This document shows, piece by piece, positions 47,072 through 57,156 of a stretch of DNA of 64,000 nucleotides. Origin of the DNA: Psychrobacter sp. P11G3 (lineage in GTDB: Bacteria > Pseudomonadota > Gammaproteobacteria > Pseudomonadales > Moraxellaceae); contig NZ_CM003596.1 in assembly GCF_001435845.1 (NCBI RefSeq), positions 310,001-374,000 of the forward strand, written 5' to 3'. The translations under genes and the position numbers were made by a program. The first letter of the stretch is position 1; each line of letters opens with the position of its first letter. The notes beneath the pieces were generated by a model that saw nothing but the letters and a program-made list of their open reading frames with translations, did not search any database and was not told the origin of the DNA.

Positions 47072-47587
47072 GTGAATGCATCTGTGAATAATCGACAACC
47101 CAACATACGGGTAGCTCATTCAGGTTTTACCTTAATTGAGCTCATGGTGACGATTGCGGTACTGGCTATCATTGTAAGTATTGCTGCACCAAGTATCAGT
47201 ACACAGCTTGCCAACCAGCGGGTTAAGTCAACGGCTTCTATAATAGAGAGTGCTCTAAAAGAAGCCAAAGCTGAAAGTATTATTCGTCGTCAGAATATAA
47301 CCGTACGATACGAGACTTCCGGTACTAGTAAGAAGATTGACTTGCACACCGGTATTACCAATACATCTAGTACCAATATCTCTAGCCATAATATTAGTGA
47401 ACAGAGTGTCGTAAGTATCACACCTGCAACAGTAACTACTGTTGTCTTTCAGCCAAATAAATTAATTGCAGGTGACGACGAAATATTGTATTCCATATGC
47501 GATAGTGGCTCTACCAACGAAACACTTGGTCAGGTACGTGTGAATAAAATTGCTAATATCAATACTACAAACACTGGGGGCTGCTGA
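47072..47587 (+). CDS. fimT: Minor pilin, FimT/FimU (GspH-like)
   Basis: A minor type IV pilin that helps prime pilus assembly. Prepilin cleavage is at [20 protein letters not shown] with Glu5, after an 18-residue leader. The body has the GspH/FimT pattern VKSTASIIESALKEAKAESI and RRQNITVRYE. The start codon is GTG 47072, supported by AGGGA 9 nt upstream. It heads the operon; its stop overlaps the next start (TGATG). Two C-terminal cysteines (SICDSG and GGC) may form a disulfide. Confidence 0.88.
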   Translation: MNASVNNRQPNIRVAHSGFTLIELMVTIAVLAIIVSIAAPSISTQLANQRVKSTASIIESALKEAKAESIIRRQNITVRYETSGTSKKIDLHTGITNTSSTNISSHNISEQSVVSITPATVTTVVFQPNKLIAGDDEILYSICDSGSTNETLGQVRVNKIANINTTNTGGC

Positions 47588-48177
47588 TGGTAGCGAAATC
47601 TACGCAGAAAGGTGTAGGGCTAATTGAGGTGATGGTCGCGCTATTGTTACTAACGGTAGCCGTGCTAGGCTATACTGCATTACAGGGAAGAGCTATTCAA
47701 GCTACTAACGAATCATTTGAGCGCTCTCAATCATTAGTCATGATGCGAAATATAGCAGAAAAAATTCATGCAAACCCATCTGCTATTGAAACATACGAAG
47801 AAAGTTTTAATGAACCGTATGCTTCATCAAGCGCCCCTGGTGAAAAATGTGGTTTGGATGGGTTAGCTACAGAACTGTGTAGTCCAGAGCAACTAGCAGC
47901 AGTAGAAAGCTACAACCTTAAATCCAAATTACAGGGTTACGATTTTCAAATTCAGATGCATCCTTGCCCTAATACTGGGGGAACAGGTACAGATGCAGCA
48001 GACAATATTATGTTCTCTTATTGTCTAATTTCTGCGTGGGGAGAAACAACACCTACTATTGGTACAGATGGTGAGACCGACTGTCTGACCGAACGAGTAG
48101 TCGGTGAAGATGATTCTGTAGAGGCAGCTGGCGGGAATTATCATGCTAAAGCGACGTGTATGATGATGGAGATATGA
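47587..48177 (+). CDS. pilV: Type IV pilus minor pilin PilV
   Basis: PilV joins the tip complex with PilW, PilX and PilY1. The short leader ends at KG-VGLIEVMVALLLLTVAVLG; position +1 is Val rather than Phe, and Glu5 is kept. The helix continues with SLVMMRNIAEKIHANPSAIE, typical of PilV. Four or more cysteines occur in the globular part. It overlaps fimT by one base and ends one base before pilW, so translation is coupled. Confidence 0.9.
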   Translation: MVAKSTQKGVGLIEVMVALLLLTVAVLGYTALQGRAIQATNESFERSQSLVMMRNIAEKIHANPSAIETYEESFNEPYASSSAPGEKCGLDGLATELCSPEQLAAVESYNLKSKLQGYDFQIQMHPCPNTGGTGTDAADNIMFSYCLISAWGETTPTIGTDGETDCLTERVVGEDDSVEAAGGNYHAKATCMMMEI

Positions 48178-48178
48178 G

Positions 48179-49270
48179 ATGAATACAAAAATTTATCAGC
48201 TTGTCTTGTCGGATACTGTCGTTATACCTTCTAAAAGCATATTAGTGTCAAGAAAGGATGAGGGTTTTACTTTAGTTGAACTAATGATTGCCTTGGTACT
48301 TGGTTTACTTGTCTCAGCTGCTGCATTACAAGTATTCTATACCAGCTCAGTTAATAGTCGTCGTCAAGAAGCAAGCTCACAAATTCAAGATAATGCTATT
48401 TTTGGCTTCTCTGAAATGCAAAAAAACTTAAGACGCACTAACTATGGTGCTAAATCGACTGATGCTTATGATGAATTCTTTATGAATCACCTAACGCCGC
48501 AAGGCGGTGTGGTACTTACTGCACCAGAAGCCCCCGAAGATACTTCAGATAATTGGTTAAACGGTAATTTATCAGGTCTGGTGTTAGATGGTAAAGCGAT
48601 ACCAGCAAGTTTATTGTCTAGCAATGAATCTGCTAATAGTAGCAGCAATGTGAGTGTAGATAATAGTGATCAGTTGACCATTCAATATCAATCAGGTAGA
48701 GAAGACTTGTTCGACTGTGAAGGCGCTGCAATACCAGAAGGCTTTTATGTGATTGAACGCTACTTTGTACGTCTGGATAAGACAATAACACCAAATACAT
48801 TGGGTCTGGCATGTGCTTCGGCTATTTACGAATATAATGAGAGTACTGCTGGAAGTAGTACAGGTCTTGATATTGCAAGCTATACTGATTCTGAAGGTGA
48901 TTCTCAAAACAATAATCTATCTGGTGATGGCACGATAATCATACCCAATGTCGATTATTTCAGAGTGCTATTTGGCGTATCAGATAGTATAGGGTTTGCT
49001 ACTTACCCTGATCGAGCAAATATTGCTTATATGCCAATTCCAGCACCTAGTAGCTTGGACTCAGACCAGCGTATTGTAAGCTTACAGATAGGTATCTTAT
49101 CGCGATCGGACAATCCAACAGCAACCCAGCAGTCTAACAGCGAATTGAGCTTTGATATACTCGATGTAGCGAATACGAAACTTGACACAGATACTATTGC
49201 AGGTCCTACCTACCTACGCAGTGTCTATGAGAGTATGATACTACTACGCAATGCCAGAGGTGGATTATGA
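48179..49270 (+). CDS. pilW: Type IV pilus minor pilin PilW
   Basis: PilW is a larger minor pilin that connects tip and shaft. The processing site is DEG-FTLVELMIALVLGLLVSA, preceded by a leader of about 31 residues, long for this family. SSVNSRRQEASSQIQDNAIF and GFSEMQKNLRR follow as in PilW. Length is 363 residues. It overlaps pilX by 4 bp (ATGA). Confidence 0.9.
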   Translation: MNTKIYQLVLSDTVVIPSKSILVSRKDEGFTLVELMIALVLGLLVSAAALQVFYTSSVNSRRQEASSQIQDNAIFGFSEMQKNLRRTNYGAKSTDAYDEFFMNHLTPQGGVVLTAPEAPEDTSDNWLNGNLSGLVLDGKAIPASLLSSNESANSSSNVSVDNSDQLTIQYQSGREDLFDCEGAAIPEGFYVIERYFVRLDKTITPNTLGLACASAIYEYNESTAGSSTGLDIASYTDSEGDSQNNNLSGDGTIIIPNVDYFRVLFGVSDSIGFATYPDRANIAYMPIPAPSSLDSDQRIVSLQIGILSRSDNPTATQQSNSELSFDILDVANTKLDTDTIAGPTYLRSVYESMILLRNARGGL

Positions 49271-50055
49271 TGAAACGACCTTTTATGAGCTATCCTAGCT
49301 CATCTCTTAGTCCTAGTACTCAGTCAGGTGCGGTGCTTATCGTAGTGTTGTTTGTACTCATATTAATCATGATAGTAGGTACAATTGCGGTCAGACAAAG
49401 CACTACAGATCTGAGAGTGGCAACGGCAGATCAAGTAAATAAACTCTTATTTCAAGCCAATGATGCCGCGTTTATGAAAGTAGAAAAAGAAGACCGCATT
49501 TTAAGTGAGCGCCGTGGTAATGTTGATACGCTCAAAGGCTATATGTCAGCGACACAAAGAGAAGGACATGAGGTAAGCTTTTGTGTAAGGCCGCGAAGTA
49601 CTAGGCTCTTTAGTATTCTGGAGATTAGTGAGCTCAATAAAGATGGTGGGTTATTGAACAGTAGAAAAAACGGCTACTGTGATCCAAGTGATGATAACGA
49701 TTATGTTAGCGAAGGTCGAGTGATTACCCAGATGACCTTTGTAGCGCCCGTAGCAACTGATAATGAAGGCATTCTTGATAGAGAAGTCGTAGGCACATTT
49801 TCTAATAACTTCGACACACCAGAAAATGGCGGCAATACAACTATCGAATGTACGACATTTATTGGCTATGTTACTTCAGTCGTACCAGCATTGTCTCAAG
49901 CATCACTGTCTTCTATAGCAAGTTGTCTTGAGAAGCCGCGTACAGGTACGGATACGGTAGATAGCTGCCTAACCGCACTTGACACTCCATTTCAGACGCA
50001 GCAGCAAATCTATCTAAATCAGCCTGTGGGTGTCGAGTGTATCTCTGGCAGTTAG
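49267..50055 (+). CDS. pilX: Type IV pilus assembly protein PilX
   Basis: PilX is a minor pilin of the priming complex. The N-terminal helix QSG-AVLIVVLFVLILIMIVGT lacks Glu5, which is normal for PilX. RQSTTDLRVATADQVNKLLF is the family signature, including the retained-helix Ala/Gln-rich segment. Length is 262 residues. pilY1 starts 83 bp later. Its start overlaps the pilW stop. Confidence 0.88.
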   Translation: MMKRPFMSYPSSSLSPSTQSGAVLIVVLFVLILIMIVGTIAVRQSTTDLRVATADQVNKLLFQANDAAFMKVEKEDRILSERRGNVDTLKGYMSATQREGHEVSFCVRPRSTRLFSILEISELNKDGGLLNSRKNGYCDPSDDNDYVSEGRVITQMTFVAPVATDNEGILDREVVGTFSNNFDTPENGGNTTIECTTFIGYVTSVVPALSQASLSSIASCLEKPRTGTDTVDSCLTALDTPFQTQQQIYLNQPVGVECISGS

Positions 50056-50138
50056 TACCACCTATTTTATATCTTAGAGCAATACAGACTAGGTATAAGT
50101 TGTTACTTTCTAACAATTCACGGATATGGGTAACCATC

Positions 50139-53100
50139 ATGAAAATATTACCAAGCAATGTAGACAATACCTCCTACCGTAATGTATCAGACTGGTCTGT
50201 AAAGCTATTATCGACGGTCATAATAGGCTGTATGGCAACGAGTGCAGGGCACACCTCTGATCGTGAAATATATCAAGGGGCAACCTACGGCAATGCGTCC
50301 ATTATGATGATGTTAGACAACTCATTTAGTATGGGAGCTGTGAGTGTCGCAAGGGACTATCCAGAAATATCATCGAGAGACCGCATTTATAATGATAGTT
50401 TGACTCAAGTTATTTTCGATGATGAAGGTAATCCAACGAGTCAGTCGGTGACCTATGAAGTTGATTATGCTTACAAAAACCGTCAACCTTATTTTGATCG
50501 GATGTCGCGTTTAAAAAGGGCGCTTATTCCTTTGCTTGCCAATCCTAAAGATGAGGAAAAAGGCTTTGGACCGAACGTTGAGCTAGACAAGTATAGGATT
50601 GGTCTAGGAAGTTTCTTTGGAGGATATGGAAATGGTGGCGGACTCATCAATGCCCCAATAGCAGATTTGACGCTTGATAATAGAAAGTTGCTACTTGATG
50701 TTATCAAAGATCTTGAACCAACAGCTTATACCCCAATAGCCAATGCCTATGCTGAAGCGGGTGCCTATATGCTAGGAACGAATACTCAGACAACGGAGAC
50801 TGAAACCGTATATGAAATGGTAGGTGTTTTAGAATATCGCTACAGCAATAGAAAATACACATTGTATTATGATTGTGTGAGTATCAGCTCGGATATATAT
50901 TCAGATAATGGTGATAAATATTCTGATTGTATAGGTAATTCTTTTAGAAGGTCGCAAGGTAATGATAGAAATCTAGGTAATATTAACTTTGGTTTGTTAG
51001 GAGGTCCTGATCTAAGCAAAAATAATATAGTATATACTCGAGATGGAATTTTTACTTTCTATTATAAAGCAGTTACAAGAGAAGTGGGAGCGAATCCTAC
51101 AAGTGGTTTTAATAGATCAGTAGATACAGCCAAGAAAGAGGATCTTTTAACCTATGATTCACCTATTGATGGTCCGAGTCAGTGTGATGGTTATGGTGTG
51201 TATTTCTTGACTGATGGGGAACCAAATAATGTTTATGACGAAAATAATACTAAAAGTCTAATAACTACAAGCTTAAGAGCCAGCTCCTTTCCTATTAGCA
51301 ATCCTCAGCTTCCCTCTAGGGGAGCACAAAATGAGAATGGCTATGACGATCAGTTCAGCCCTCCCGTCTTTGTAGGCAAGCCAGCATGGGAGCTGATAGG
51401 GCAGTACGCTAAAACGCTATATAACGAATCCAACATCAAGAGCGTACCTATTGCTACAGCGACAGTAGGTTTTGGAGATGTATATAAACAGTTAGCCCAG
51501 CAAGGGAAAGTTACTCAAACCATTACTCGTCAAAATGATACGGTCGAGACAGTCGATGTTTATCAGTGCGACCACCCGAATGTCACGAGCGTAGACGCTC
51601 AAAACCTATGTAAGCTTGGCGAAAAAGGTCAAGGCTTTGGTGAAGGTGGGTTTTACTATACTCAAGAACCAGAAGATATTGCGGCTAGCGTTAAGACATT
51701 TATTGAAGAGGTTGGTAATACTGAAATTGATTCAATATCTTCGGGGACAATGTCTGTACCGCTCGATAGTTTGGGCGGCTTAAAATCACGCAAATTTGCT
51801 TATCTGCCGATTCTCGATCCAGTCCCTGGATCACAACGACTATGGAATGGTAACCTCAAAAAGTACAATGTCGTAAATGGTACGCTAACAGGTGATGATG
51901 GTGATTTTGTCTTCGAAGATAATACGGGCTTGTTTGCCAAAAATACTCACGATATTTGGAATACGATTGGTATCGAACGTCCTGATACCATAAGGCCTGA
52001 TGGTGGATTACCGCAAGTTGGTGGTGCGTATCAACAGATATTCGAAAACGCCAATGCACCTATAGTGGGTGATAGAAATGTATTCGTCGATACCGGCAAT
52101 AGCTTGACCAATCTCAAAGTCACTGACCAAAAGCCAGTCAATTTTGCCTCCTTAACTGACGAAACTGAAAACAATAACGATAAAAAACTTGCATTGCTTA
52201 AGTTCATGGGTTACAGCGTAACTGACACTGTTACAGATGGTACAGCGCTAAGCGCGCCACAAAATAAAGATCTAAAAAACGTCGGTGGCGTGCTTCACTC
52301 TATACCGCAGCTGATCACTCAATCGGTAGAGGTTGATGCCTCTGGACAGTTCGACATCAGCACTCGTAAAGACTATATCATCTATGGCTCTATGGACGGT
52401 GCGCTGCATATGCTAGACGACAGCACAGGTCAAGAGACATTTACTTTTGTGCCCAAGCAAATCCTTGATTTGCAGCCAGACGCTCTAGCGAATAATGTGA
52501 ATCGTACTGCTGTAGACGGTAGCTATCCGTATGGTGTCGATGCGCCTTGGTTGACTTATGTATCGTACACGACCAAGTCAAAGATTGACGAAGAAGAGAA
52601 AACAACGACCAATACTTATGAAGCGGCGCAAAGCTTTGCGCTAGGCGGATTGCGTATGGGCGGGTCTATGTATTACGCTTTAGATGTTACCGATGTTGAT
52701 AAACCTGAGATGATCTACAGTGTAGGCTCCAACTACGCCAATCGTCGGAAGGGTGCTACGACAGTGGCGTTGAGTGGCACTAAAAACGGTACAACCGATA
52801 ACATAACACTCGAACAACAAGCCTATGCACGCATGGGCCAGACATGGGGCAAACCGACCCTTGGCTATGTAAAGAGCGGTGGCGAGCGTGTGATGGTTAG
52901 CTTCTTACCAGGTGGTTATGATGACTGTTATGAAGATCCACAATTTAAACTAGGCAATAATGCAAGTAGTGAAAGTTGCGCAGATAAATCAAAAGCTCAA
53001 GGTAATGCCATGTATATGGTACAAATGGGTAAAGTTCAGATAGACGAAGAGAATAATGAAGAGACGATAAAAACCTCTGCTACTGATAGTGGTAAATTAC

Positions 53101-54239
53101 TATGGTGGACAAGTAACCAAGATGATTCAGCAAACTACACCGCTCGTAGTACCTCGTTACAATACTCTAAAGCTGCTGATCTAAAACACAGTATTGTGAC
53201 ACAAGTAAGAGCAATAGACCGTAACTATGATGGCCTAACCGACTCTATATACTTTGCCGATCTAGGTGGACAAGTATGGCGCGCCGATATCAATAATAAT
53301 AAAGATACTGTGAACTTTAAAGTAGACCGTGTAGTAAAAGTACTCGATGTCAGTGACCAAGCATCGGACGGAGATGCACCTCCTCGCATCTATGAGCGCC
53401 CATTGATTACGTTTTATAATGGGAAATATGACTATGAAGATGCGGCTGGCAACAAGGGTACATATTCAGGTGTACAGACAATGATAACGGTAGGGACGGG
53501 CGATCGTAGTAGCCCAGTATCAGCAGAGAGAAATACACCGGATGCGCTGTATACCGTTATCGACAAAGATATGGGTCGTAGAGATTTGTTTGATTACAGT
53601 AGTGATGCGGCCTCCACGATCAGTTTGCGTACCCCAGTCATTAAGGTTGATGGTTCTGATGATGACATAACCGGTAATAATCTTCAACAGCTCACGTTTA
53701 CTGATACAGATAGAGGCGATACTGGTATTAGACAGAACATGACTGATAACGTAGTACAAGGTTGGTATATGCCTTTCATTTACTGGGATGATGGCGAAGT
53801 ATCTACTAGCAGATACAAGCTCAAGATGTTTAATGAGCCAGATGCTATCGCTAGTGTATTAATATCCTCAACATACAACCCTGACGCAGGACAAGATATC
53901 CAAGCGTGTAGTGCAGGTGTCAAGGGCTCAACTCAGAGAGAGCGCACCTGTCTACCTTATGGTAGCTGCTCAGAAGATGCAGATACACCACGCTCAACTT
54001 TCGTTGCAGGATCAGGTATCGTCGATAATATTGTCAGTCAATATAACGATACATCTGTATTTTCGAGCCTTGTAAACCGCTGTGAAGGCGAAGACTGTGA
54101 GCCTGATCTCATCTGCCCAGATGGTAATTGCGGTAACGCCGACGATATATTTAATGAATGTGTCGGACCAAGTTGTGGCGTAGATGGAGGTATTAATACA
54201 GATAAACGTATTAATCCACTCAGCTGGATGGAACATTGA
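50139..54239 (+). CDS. pilY1: Pilus tip adhesin / assembly protein PilY1
   Basis: PilY1 (PilC in Neisseria) sits at the pilus tip and acts in extension, surface sensing and adhesion. From ATG 50139 it has a signal peptide (SVKLLSTVIIGCMATSAGHT). Near the N-terminus is a von Willebrand A-like domain with the metal site Asp60-Asn-Ser-Phe-Ser64 (DNSFSMG). The C-terminal half is the PilY1 beta-propeller, with YIIYGSMDGALHMLDDSTG and the calcium loop DRNYDGLTD (about residues 1027-1035). The last 60 residues are Cys-rich (CEGEDCEPDLICPDGNCGN). Length is 1366 residues. A GTG at 50037 would add 34 residues before the signal peptide. The next pilin starts one base after its stop. Confidence 0.94.
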   Translation: MKILPSNVDNTSYRNVSDWSVKLLSTVIIGCMATSAGHTSDREIYQGATYGNASIMMMLDNSFSMGAVSVARDYPEISSRDRIYNDSLTQVIFDDEGNPTSQSVTYEVDYAYKNRQPYFDRMSRLKRALIPLLANPKDEEKGFGPNVELDKYRIGLGSFFGGYGNGGGLINAPIADLTLDNRKLLLDVIKDLEPTAYTPIANAYAEAGAYMLGTNTQTTETETVYEMVGVLEYRYSNRKYTLYYDCVSISSDIYSDNGDKYSDCIGNSFRRSQGNDRNLGNINFGLLGGPDLSKNNIVYTRDGIFTFYYKAVTREVGANPTSGFNRSVDTAKKEDLLTYDSPIDGPSQCDGYGVYFLTDGEPNNVYDENNTKSLITTSLRASSFPISNPQLPSRGAQNENGYDDQFSPPVFVGKPAWELIGQYAKTLYNESNIKSVPIATATVGFGDVYKQLAQQGKVTQTITRQNDTVETVDVYQCDHPNVTSVDAQNLCKLGEKGQGFGEGGFYYTQEPEDIAASVKTFIEEVGNTEIDSISSGTMSVPLDSLGGLKSRKFAYLPILDPVPGSQRLWNGNLKKYNVVNGTLTGDDGDFVFEDNTGLFAKNTHDIWNTIGIERPDTIRPDGGLPQVGGAYQQIFENANAPIVGDRNVFVDTGNSLTNLKVTDQKPVNFASLTDETENNNDKKLALLKFMGYSVTDTVTDGTALSAPQNKDLKNVGGVLHSIPQLITQSVEVDASGQFDISTRKDYIIYGSMDGALHMLDDSTGQETFTFVPKQILDLQPDALANNVNRTAVDGSYPYGVDAPWLTYVSYTTKSKIDEEEKTTTNTYEAAQSFALGGLRMGGSMYYALDVTDVDKPEMIYSVGSNYANRRKGATTVALSGTKNGTTDNITLEQQAYARMGQTWGKPTLGYVKSGGERVMVSFLPGGYDDCYEDPQFKLGNNASSESCADKSKAQGNAMYMVQMGKVQIDEENNEETIKTSATDSGKLLWWTSNQDDSANYTARSTSLQYSKAADLKHSIVTQVRAIDRNYDGLTDSIYFADLGGQVWRADINNNKDTVNFKVDRVVKVLDVSDQASDGDAPPRIYERPLITFYNGKYDYEDAAGNKGTYSGVQTMITVGTGDRSSPVSAERNTPDALYTVIDKDMGRRDLFDYSSDAASTISLRTPVIKVDGSDDDITGNNLQQLTFTDTDRGDTGIRQNMTDNVVQGWYMPFIYWDDGEVSTSRYKLKMFNEPDAIASVLISSTYNPDAGQDIQACSAGVKGSTQRERTCLPYGSCSEDADTPRSTFVAGSGIVDNIVSQYNDTSVFSSLVNRCEGEDCEPDLICPDGNCGNADDIFNECVGPSCGVDGGINTDKRINPLSWMEH

Positions 54240-54240
54240 T

Positions 54241-54741
54241 ATGTTGTCTAAGAGTAGCCACTCGACCAGACAGACAGGCTTCACGTTGATAGAGATGATG
54301 GTTGTAGTTGCCATCATCTCTATATTGGCTGCCGTTGCCATACCAAGCTATCGTGCTTATGTCATTCGCAATGCTGAAGCAGACGTACAACGAAAAATGC
54401 TATCCTTGTCCGTTGAGCTTGAGCAATGGCGTGCAAAGGCGCTAACTTATCGTGGATTCAAGCCTCGCTCGGATACCATTAGCGATAGTACAGGCCTTAT
54501 AAGTTTCCCTGCGGCTAATCCAAGATACAATATCAAACTCGGTCATATCTCAGGTACGCCTGCTACCTTTAATACACTGCATCAAGGGACAGGACGTGCT
54601 AATAACTGGGTAATGATGGCAACGCCCATCGATCTAGTAGGGGCCGATAGCTTCTTGCTTTCAAGCCAAGGGTTACGCTGCTCAAGCAATAGTGATTTTG
54701 ATATCACAGAAGCAGATTGTGCAGGAGCGACGGTATGGTAA
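54241..54741 (+). CDS. pilE: Minor pilin, PilE-like (first copy)
   Basis: A minor type IV pilin of the PilE group. The processing site is [21 protein letters not shown] with Glu5, after a 13-residue leader from ATG 54241, one base after the pilY1 stop. The frame extends further upstream inside pilY1, which I reject. The body has [20 protein letters not shown] and [19 protein letters not shown]-terminal Cys pair (LRCSSN and EADCAG) is present. Length is 166 residues. Confidence 0.88.
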   Translation: MLSKSSHSTRQTGFTLIEMMVVVAIISILAAVAIPSYRAYVIRNAEADVQRKMLSLSVELEQWRAKALTYRGFKPRSDTISDSTGLISFPAANPRYNIKLGHISGTPATFNTLHQGTGRANNWVMMATPIDLVGADSFLLSSQGLRCSSNSDFDITEADCAGATVW

Positions 54742-55268
54742 CGTTGTCAGTAGAGACGAAAAAGCTCGTCCTAGATCGGTACTCATCTACTCAGACAATG
54801 CGTCAAGGAGGCTTTACGCTGATAGAGTTAATGATTGTAGTAGCTATCATCGGTGTTTTGGCAGCCATTGCTTACCCGAGTTATCAAGGATATATTGAGC
54901 GAACCAATCGTGCTGATATGATGAGCGAAATGCAGCAGATAGCCAGCCGTGTTGAGTCCAATAAGATCAACTATAAGCGCTATGATAGAGTGCCACTCTC
55001 CTCTATATTTTCAAGTAATCCTGCTACCGACGGTAGTGTAAGTTTTCCTAGCTCGGGAACAGCACTCTATACAGTTACCATAGGTACAGGCATACTGGGC
55101 GGAGAAAGTTGGAATACAAGTACTGATACACTAGGAGGGCGTGACTGGACGATTAGAGCAATACCAGTCTCAGGTCAACGTATGGCGGGTGATGGCACGC
55201 TCACCTTGTCTAGTGCTGGGCAAAAATGTCGAGGTAGTAAATGTGGTATGGGCGATGAGTGGCAATAA
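54735..55268 (+). CDS. pilE: Minor pilin, PilE-like (second copy)
   Basis: A second PilE-type minor pilin with cleavage at [21 protein letters not shown] and Glu5. ATG 54735 overlaps the previous gene by 7 bp and gives a leader of about 26 residues. ATG 54798 (MRQGG) would give a very short leader and has its own AAGGAGG only downstream, so 54735 is preferred but not certain. The body has [20 protein letters not shown] and ends [14 protein letters not shown], a Cys pair. It closes the fimT-pilE operon; no strong terminator follows. Confidence 0.86.
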   Translation: MVTLSVETKKLVLDRYSSTQTMRQGGFTLIELMIVVAIIGVLAAIAYPSYQGYIERTNRADMMSEMQQIASRVESNKINYKRYDRVPLSSIFSSNPATDGSVSFPSSGTALYTVTIGTGILGGESWNTSTDTLGGRDWTIRAIPVSGQRMAGDGTLTLSSAGQKCRGSKCGMGDEWQ

Positions 55269-55619
55269 GTGCTCAGTATTCAGGTTACTTGACAAAAAAC
55301 GTCAGCTGCCATTACGTATATCGTTCATAACTCACATAAACTGACAATTTTCAGCAATGAATTAGCAATATCATTTTCTAGCTTGATGCTTTTATGTCAT
55401 GAAGTCGGTAGAAAATATCAAGATTGATCAATTGATGACTAGCTAAAATCTAGAGGCGATAAATACTAAGGGTTCAATTTAAAAAGAGTCTAATATTTTT
55501 TTAGTATATTAAAAAAAGTTGGCATAGTATCTGCAACAGTTATAATAAGAGAAACATTATATTTATAGCTGGCAGTTAGATAGTAATTCTATTGCCATAT
55601 TATCCAAAAGGACAAGTCT
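55269..55619. other. Regulatory region upstream of the pilA-like gene
   Basis: A 351-bp non-coding AT-rich region. It holds the -24/-12 promoter at 55520-55535, and room upstream for an enhancer-binding protein of the PilR type. I could not identify the enhancer sites by eye. Confidence 0.6.
55520..55535 (+). promoter_or_regulatory. Sigma-54 (-24/-12) promoter of the first pilA-like gene
   Basis: TGGCATAGTATCTGCA has the invariant GG and GC at the required 12-base spacing and matches the consensus TGGCAC-N5-TTGCA closely. Transcription should start near 55546, leaving a leader of about 75 nt with AAAGGA before ATG 55620. Confidence 0.85.
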
Positions 55620-56138
55620 ATGAACGCTCAAAAAGGTTTTACCCTAATCGAACTAATGATTGTTATCGCTATTATCGGTATCTTGGCAGCGGTAGCCCTT
55701 CCTGCTTATCAAGATTATACGGTTCGTGCAAAAATTACTGAACCAGTATTAGCAGCTTCTACCTGTCGCACGACAGTTACAGAAGTATATCAATCAGCTA
55801 GTAGCTTACCAGCAGCTAATGAGTGGGGCTGTGAAGTCGGTATAGAAGCAGTAGAAGCGTCAGGAGAGGGACAAGATGCGGTTGAAGCGATAGACGCGGC
55901 TCCATCTACTAAATACACCGCATTAGTGGAAACTAATAACACAGGTGTTATTACTGTGACAACTACTGATGCAGAAGATTTAGGTGATGCTGCTGAAAAA
56001 ACTTTCACATTGACTCCTAAAAATGCTGCTGGCGATACTATGGATGCAGACGATTTAGGAACTACGGTAAATGCTTGGGTATGTGGTCCAGGTACTATAA
56101 GCCCTAAATACCTACCAGGTTCTTGCCGCGGTGAGTAA
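55620..56138 (+). CDS. pilA: Type IV pilin, PilA (probable major pilin)
   Basis: The likely major subunit of the pilus fibre. The leader is only six residues (MNAQKG), then [20 protein letters not shown] with Glu5, the ideal pilin start. [19 protein letters not shown] is typical of the Moraxella/Psychrobacter/Pseudomonas group. Four cysteines are in TCRT, GCEV, WVCG and SCRG; the last two close a C-terminal disulfide loop ending [11 protein letters not shown] locally repetitive acidic segment ([20 protein letters not shown]) lies in the variable region. Length is 172 residues. It is preceded by a sigma-54 promoter and followed by a terminator. Confidence 0.93.
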   Translation: MNAQKGFTLIELMIVIAIIGILAAVALPAYQDYTVRAKITEPVLAASTCRTTVTEVYQSASSLPAANEWGCEVGIEAVEASGEGQDAVEAIDAAPSTKYTALVETNNTGVITVTTTDAEDLGDAAEKTFTLTPKNAAGDTMDADDLGTTVNAWVCGPGTISPKYLPGSCRGE

Positions 56139-56184
56139 TCAAAATTAAGTAGGATTAACTTCCTTATTTAATCTGATGGATATA

Positions 56185-56215
56185 AAAAAGCCAAACATTA
56201 TGTTTGGCTTTTTTA
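56185..56215 (+). terminator. Terminator between pilA and the tfpZ-like gene
   Basis: The stem AAAAAGCCAAACA/TGTTTGGCTTTTT with a short loop and T-run. It would allow much pilin and little accessory protein to be made from one promoter. Confidence 0.88.
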
Positions 56216-56300
56216 TGGATAGCGAAATAGCTGTAGTAATAATAATTTATGGTTCATCGTTGATATCAAGATATTATACCAATTCTAAGGTGAGACTATT

Positions 56301-57044
56301 ATGTATTCCAAAGTAGATGTGTTGCGAGATAAGTTAAAAGCATTTTTCATTCATTTTGCTTTTAGTATAGTGCTAGTTTTGGCAGCTTATCTATTGGTCC
56401 AGCTACTTTGGTATCCCGCACCGTTATTTAAAGCAACGGATGCCAGTAAACTATTTGTAATGATACTAGTAGTAGACTTGGTACTAGGTCCAATATTAAC
56501 CTTCGTCATTTATAAAAAGAACAAAAAAACTTTACGTACAGATTTAGTGGTTATTATACTGGTTCAATTAAGTGCTCTATGCTACGGCTTGTATTCAATG
56601 TATGAAGCGCGTCCTGTTTGGATCGCTTATGTAGCTGATAGGTTTGAGCTGGTTAGAGTAAATGATATTATCGAGGAGGATAAGCAAAAACATAATTGGC
56701 CAAGGTTTGGTCCAGAATATATTTATGTTGATTTAAGCCAACTTAATGAGTCTGAGCAGTTAGACTCTATACTCAAAGAGACCCAATATAATATTAGCCC
56801 AGCTCAAAGACCTAAATTTTATAATGATTTTGACTTGGCTAAGCCTTTGATAATAAAAAATAGCCAAGATGTTGCCTTATTAAACAATTACAATGACTCG
56901 ATAGAGGTGACAAGAATATTAAAGAGGTATCCACTGGCAAATAGTTTTATACCACTAAAAGCTAAAGCCGTTGATATGACCGTACTTATAGATATAGAGA
57001 ATCAAGGAAGAATTATAAAAATTGTCGATTTACGCCCTTGGTAA
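56301..57044 (+). CDS. TfpX/TfpZ-family type IV pilin accessory protein
   Basis: TfpX/TfpZ proteins are encoded next to particular pilin alleles and help their assembly; the mechanism is not established. The 247-residue protein has three N-terminal membrane segments (about residues 15-37, 48-68 and 80-100), including LFVMILVVDLVLGPILTFVI and KKNKKTLRTDLVVIILVQLS, then a periplasmic-type domain with ARPVWIAYVADRFELVRVND and a C-terminal IIKIVDLRPW. It lies between two pilin genes. AAGGTGAG precedes the ATG. Assignment rests on sequence pattern and position. Confidence 0.82.
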   Translation: MYSKVDVLRDKLKAFFIHFAFSIVLVLAAYLLVQLLWYPAPLFKATDASKLFVMILVVDLVLGPILTFVIYKKNKKTLRTDLVVIILVQLSALCYGLYSMYEARPVWIAYVADRFELVRVNDIIEEDKQKHNWPRFGPEYIYVDLSQLNESEQLDSILKETQYNISPAQRPKFYNDFDLAKPLIIKNSQDVALLNNYNDSIEVTRILKRYPLANSFIPLKAKAVDMTVLIDIENQGRIIKIVDLRPW

Positions 57045-57156
57045 TAACATCATTTTTTCAATAACAATTTAATTTTCATTATAAAGTCAAATTTAATATT
57101 TAATTGACGTCAGATTCGACTAAAACATAAGCCAAAAAATGTATAAATTATGAGGC

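Noticed and set aside
46836..47119. Short frames on both strands between comF and fimT
   Set aside because: They overlap each other, lack ribosome binding sites and have AT-driven composition.
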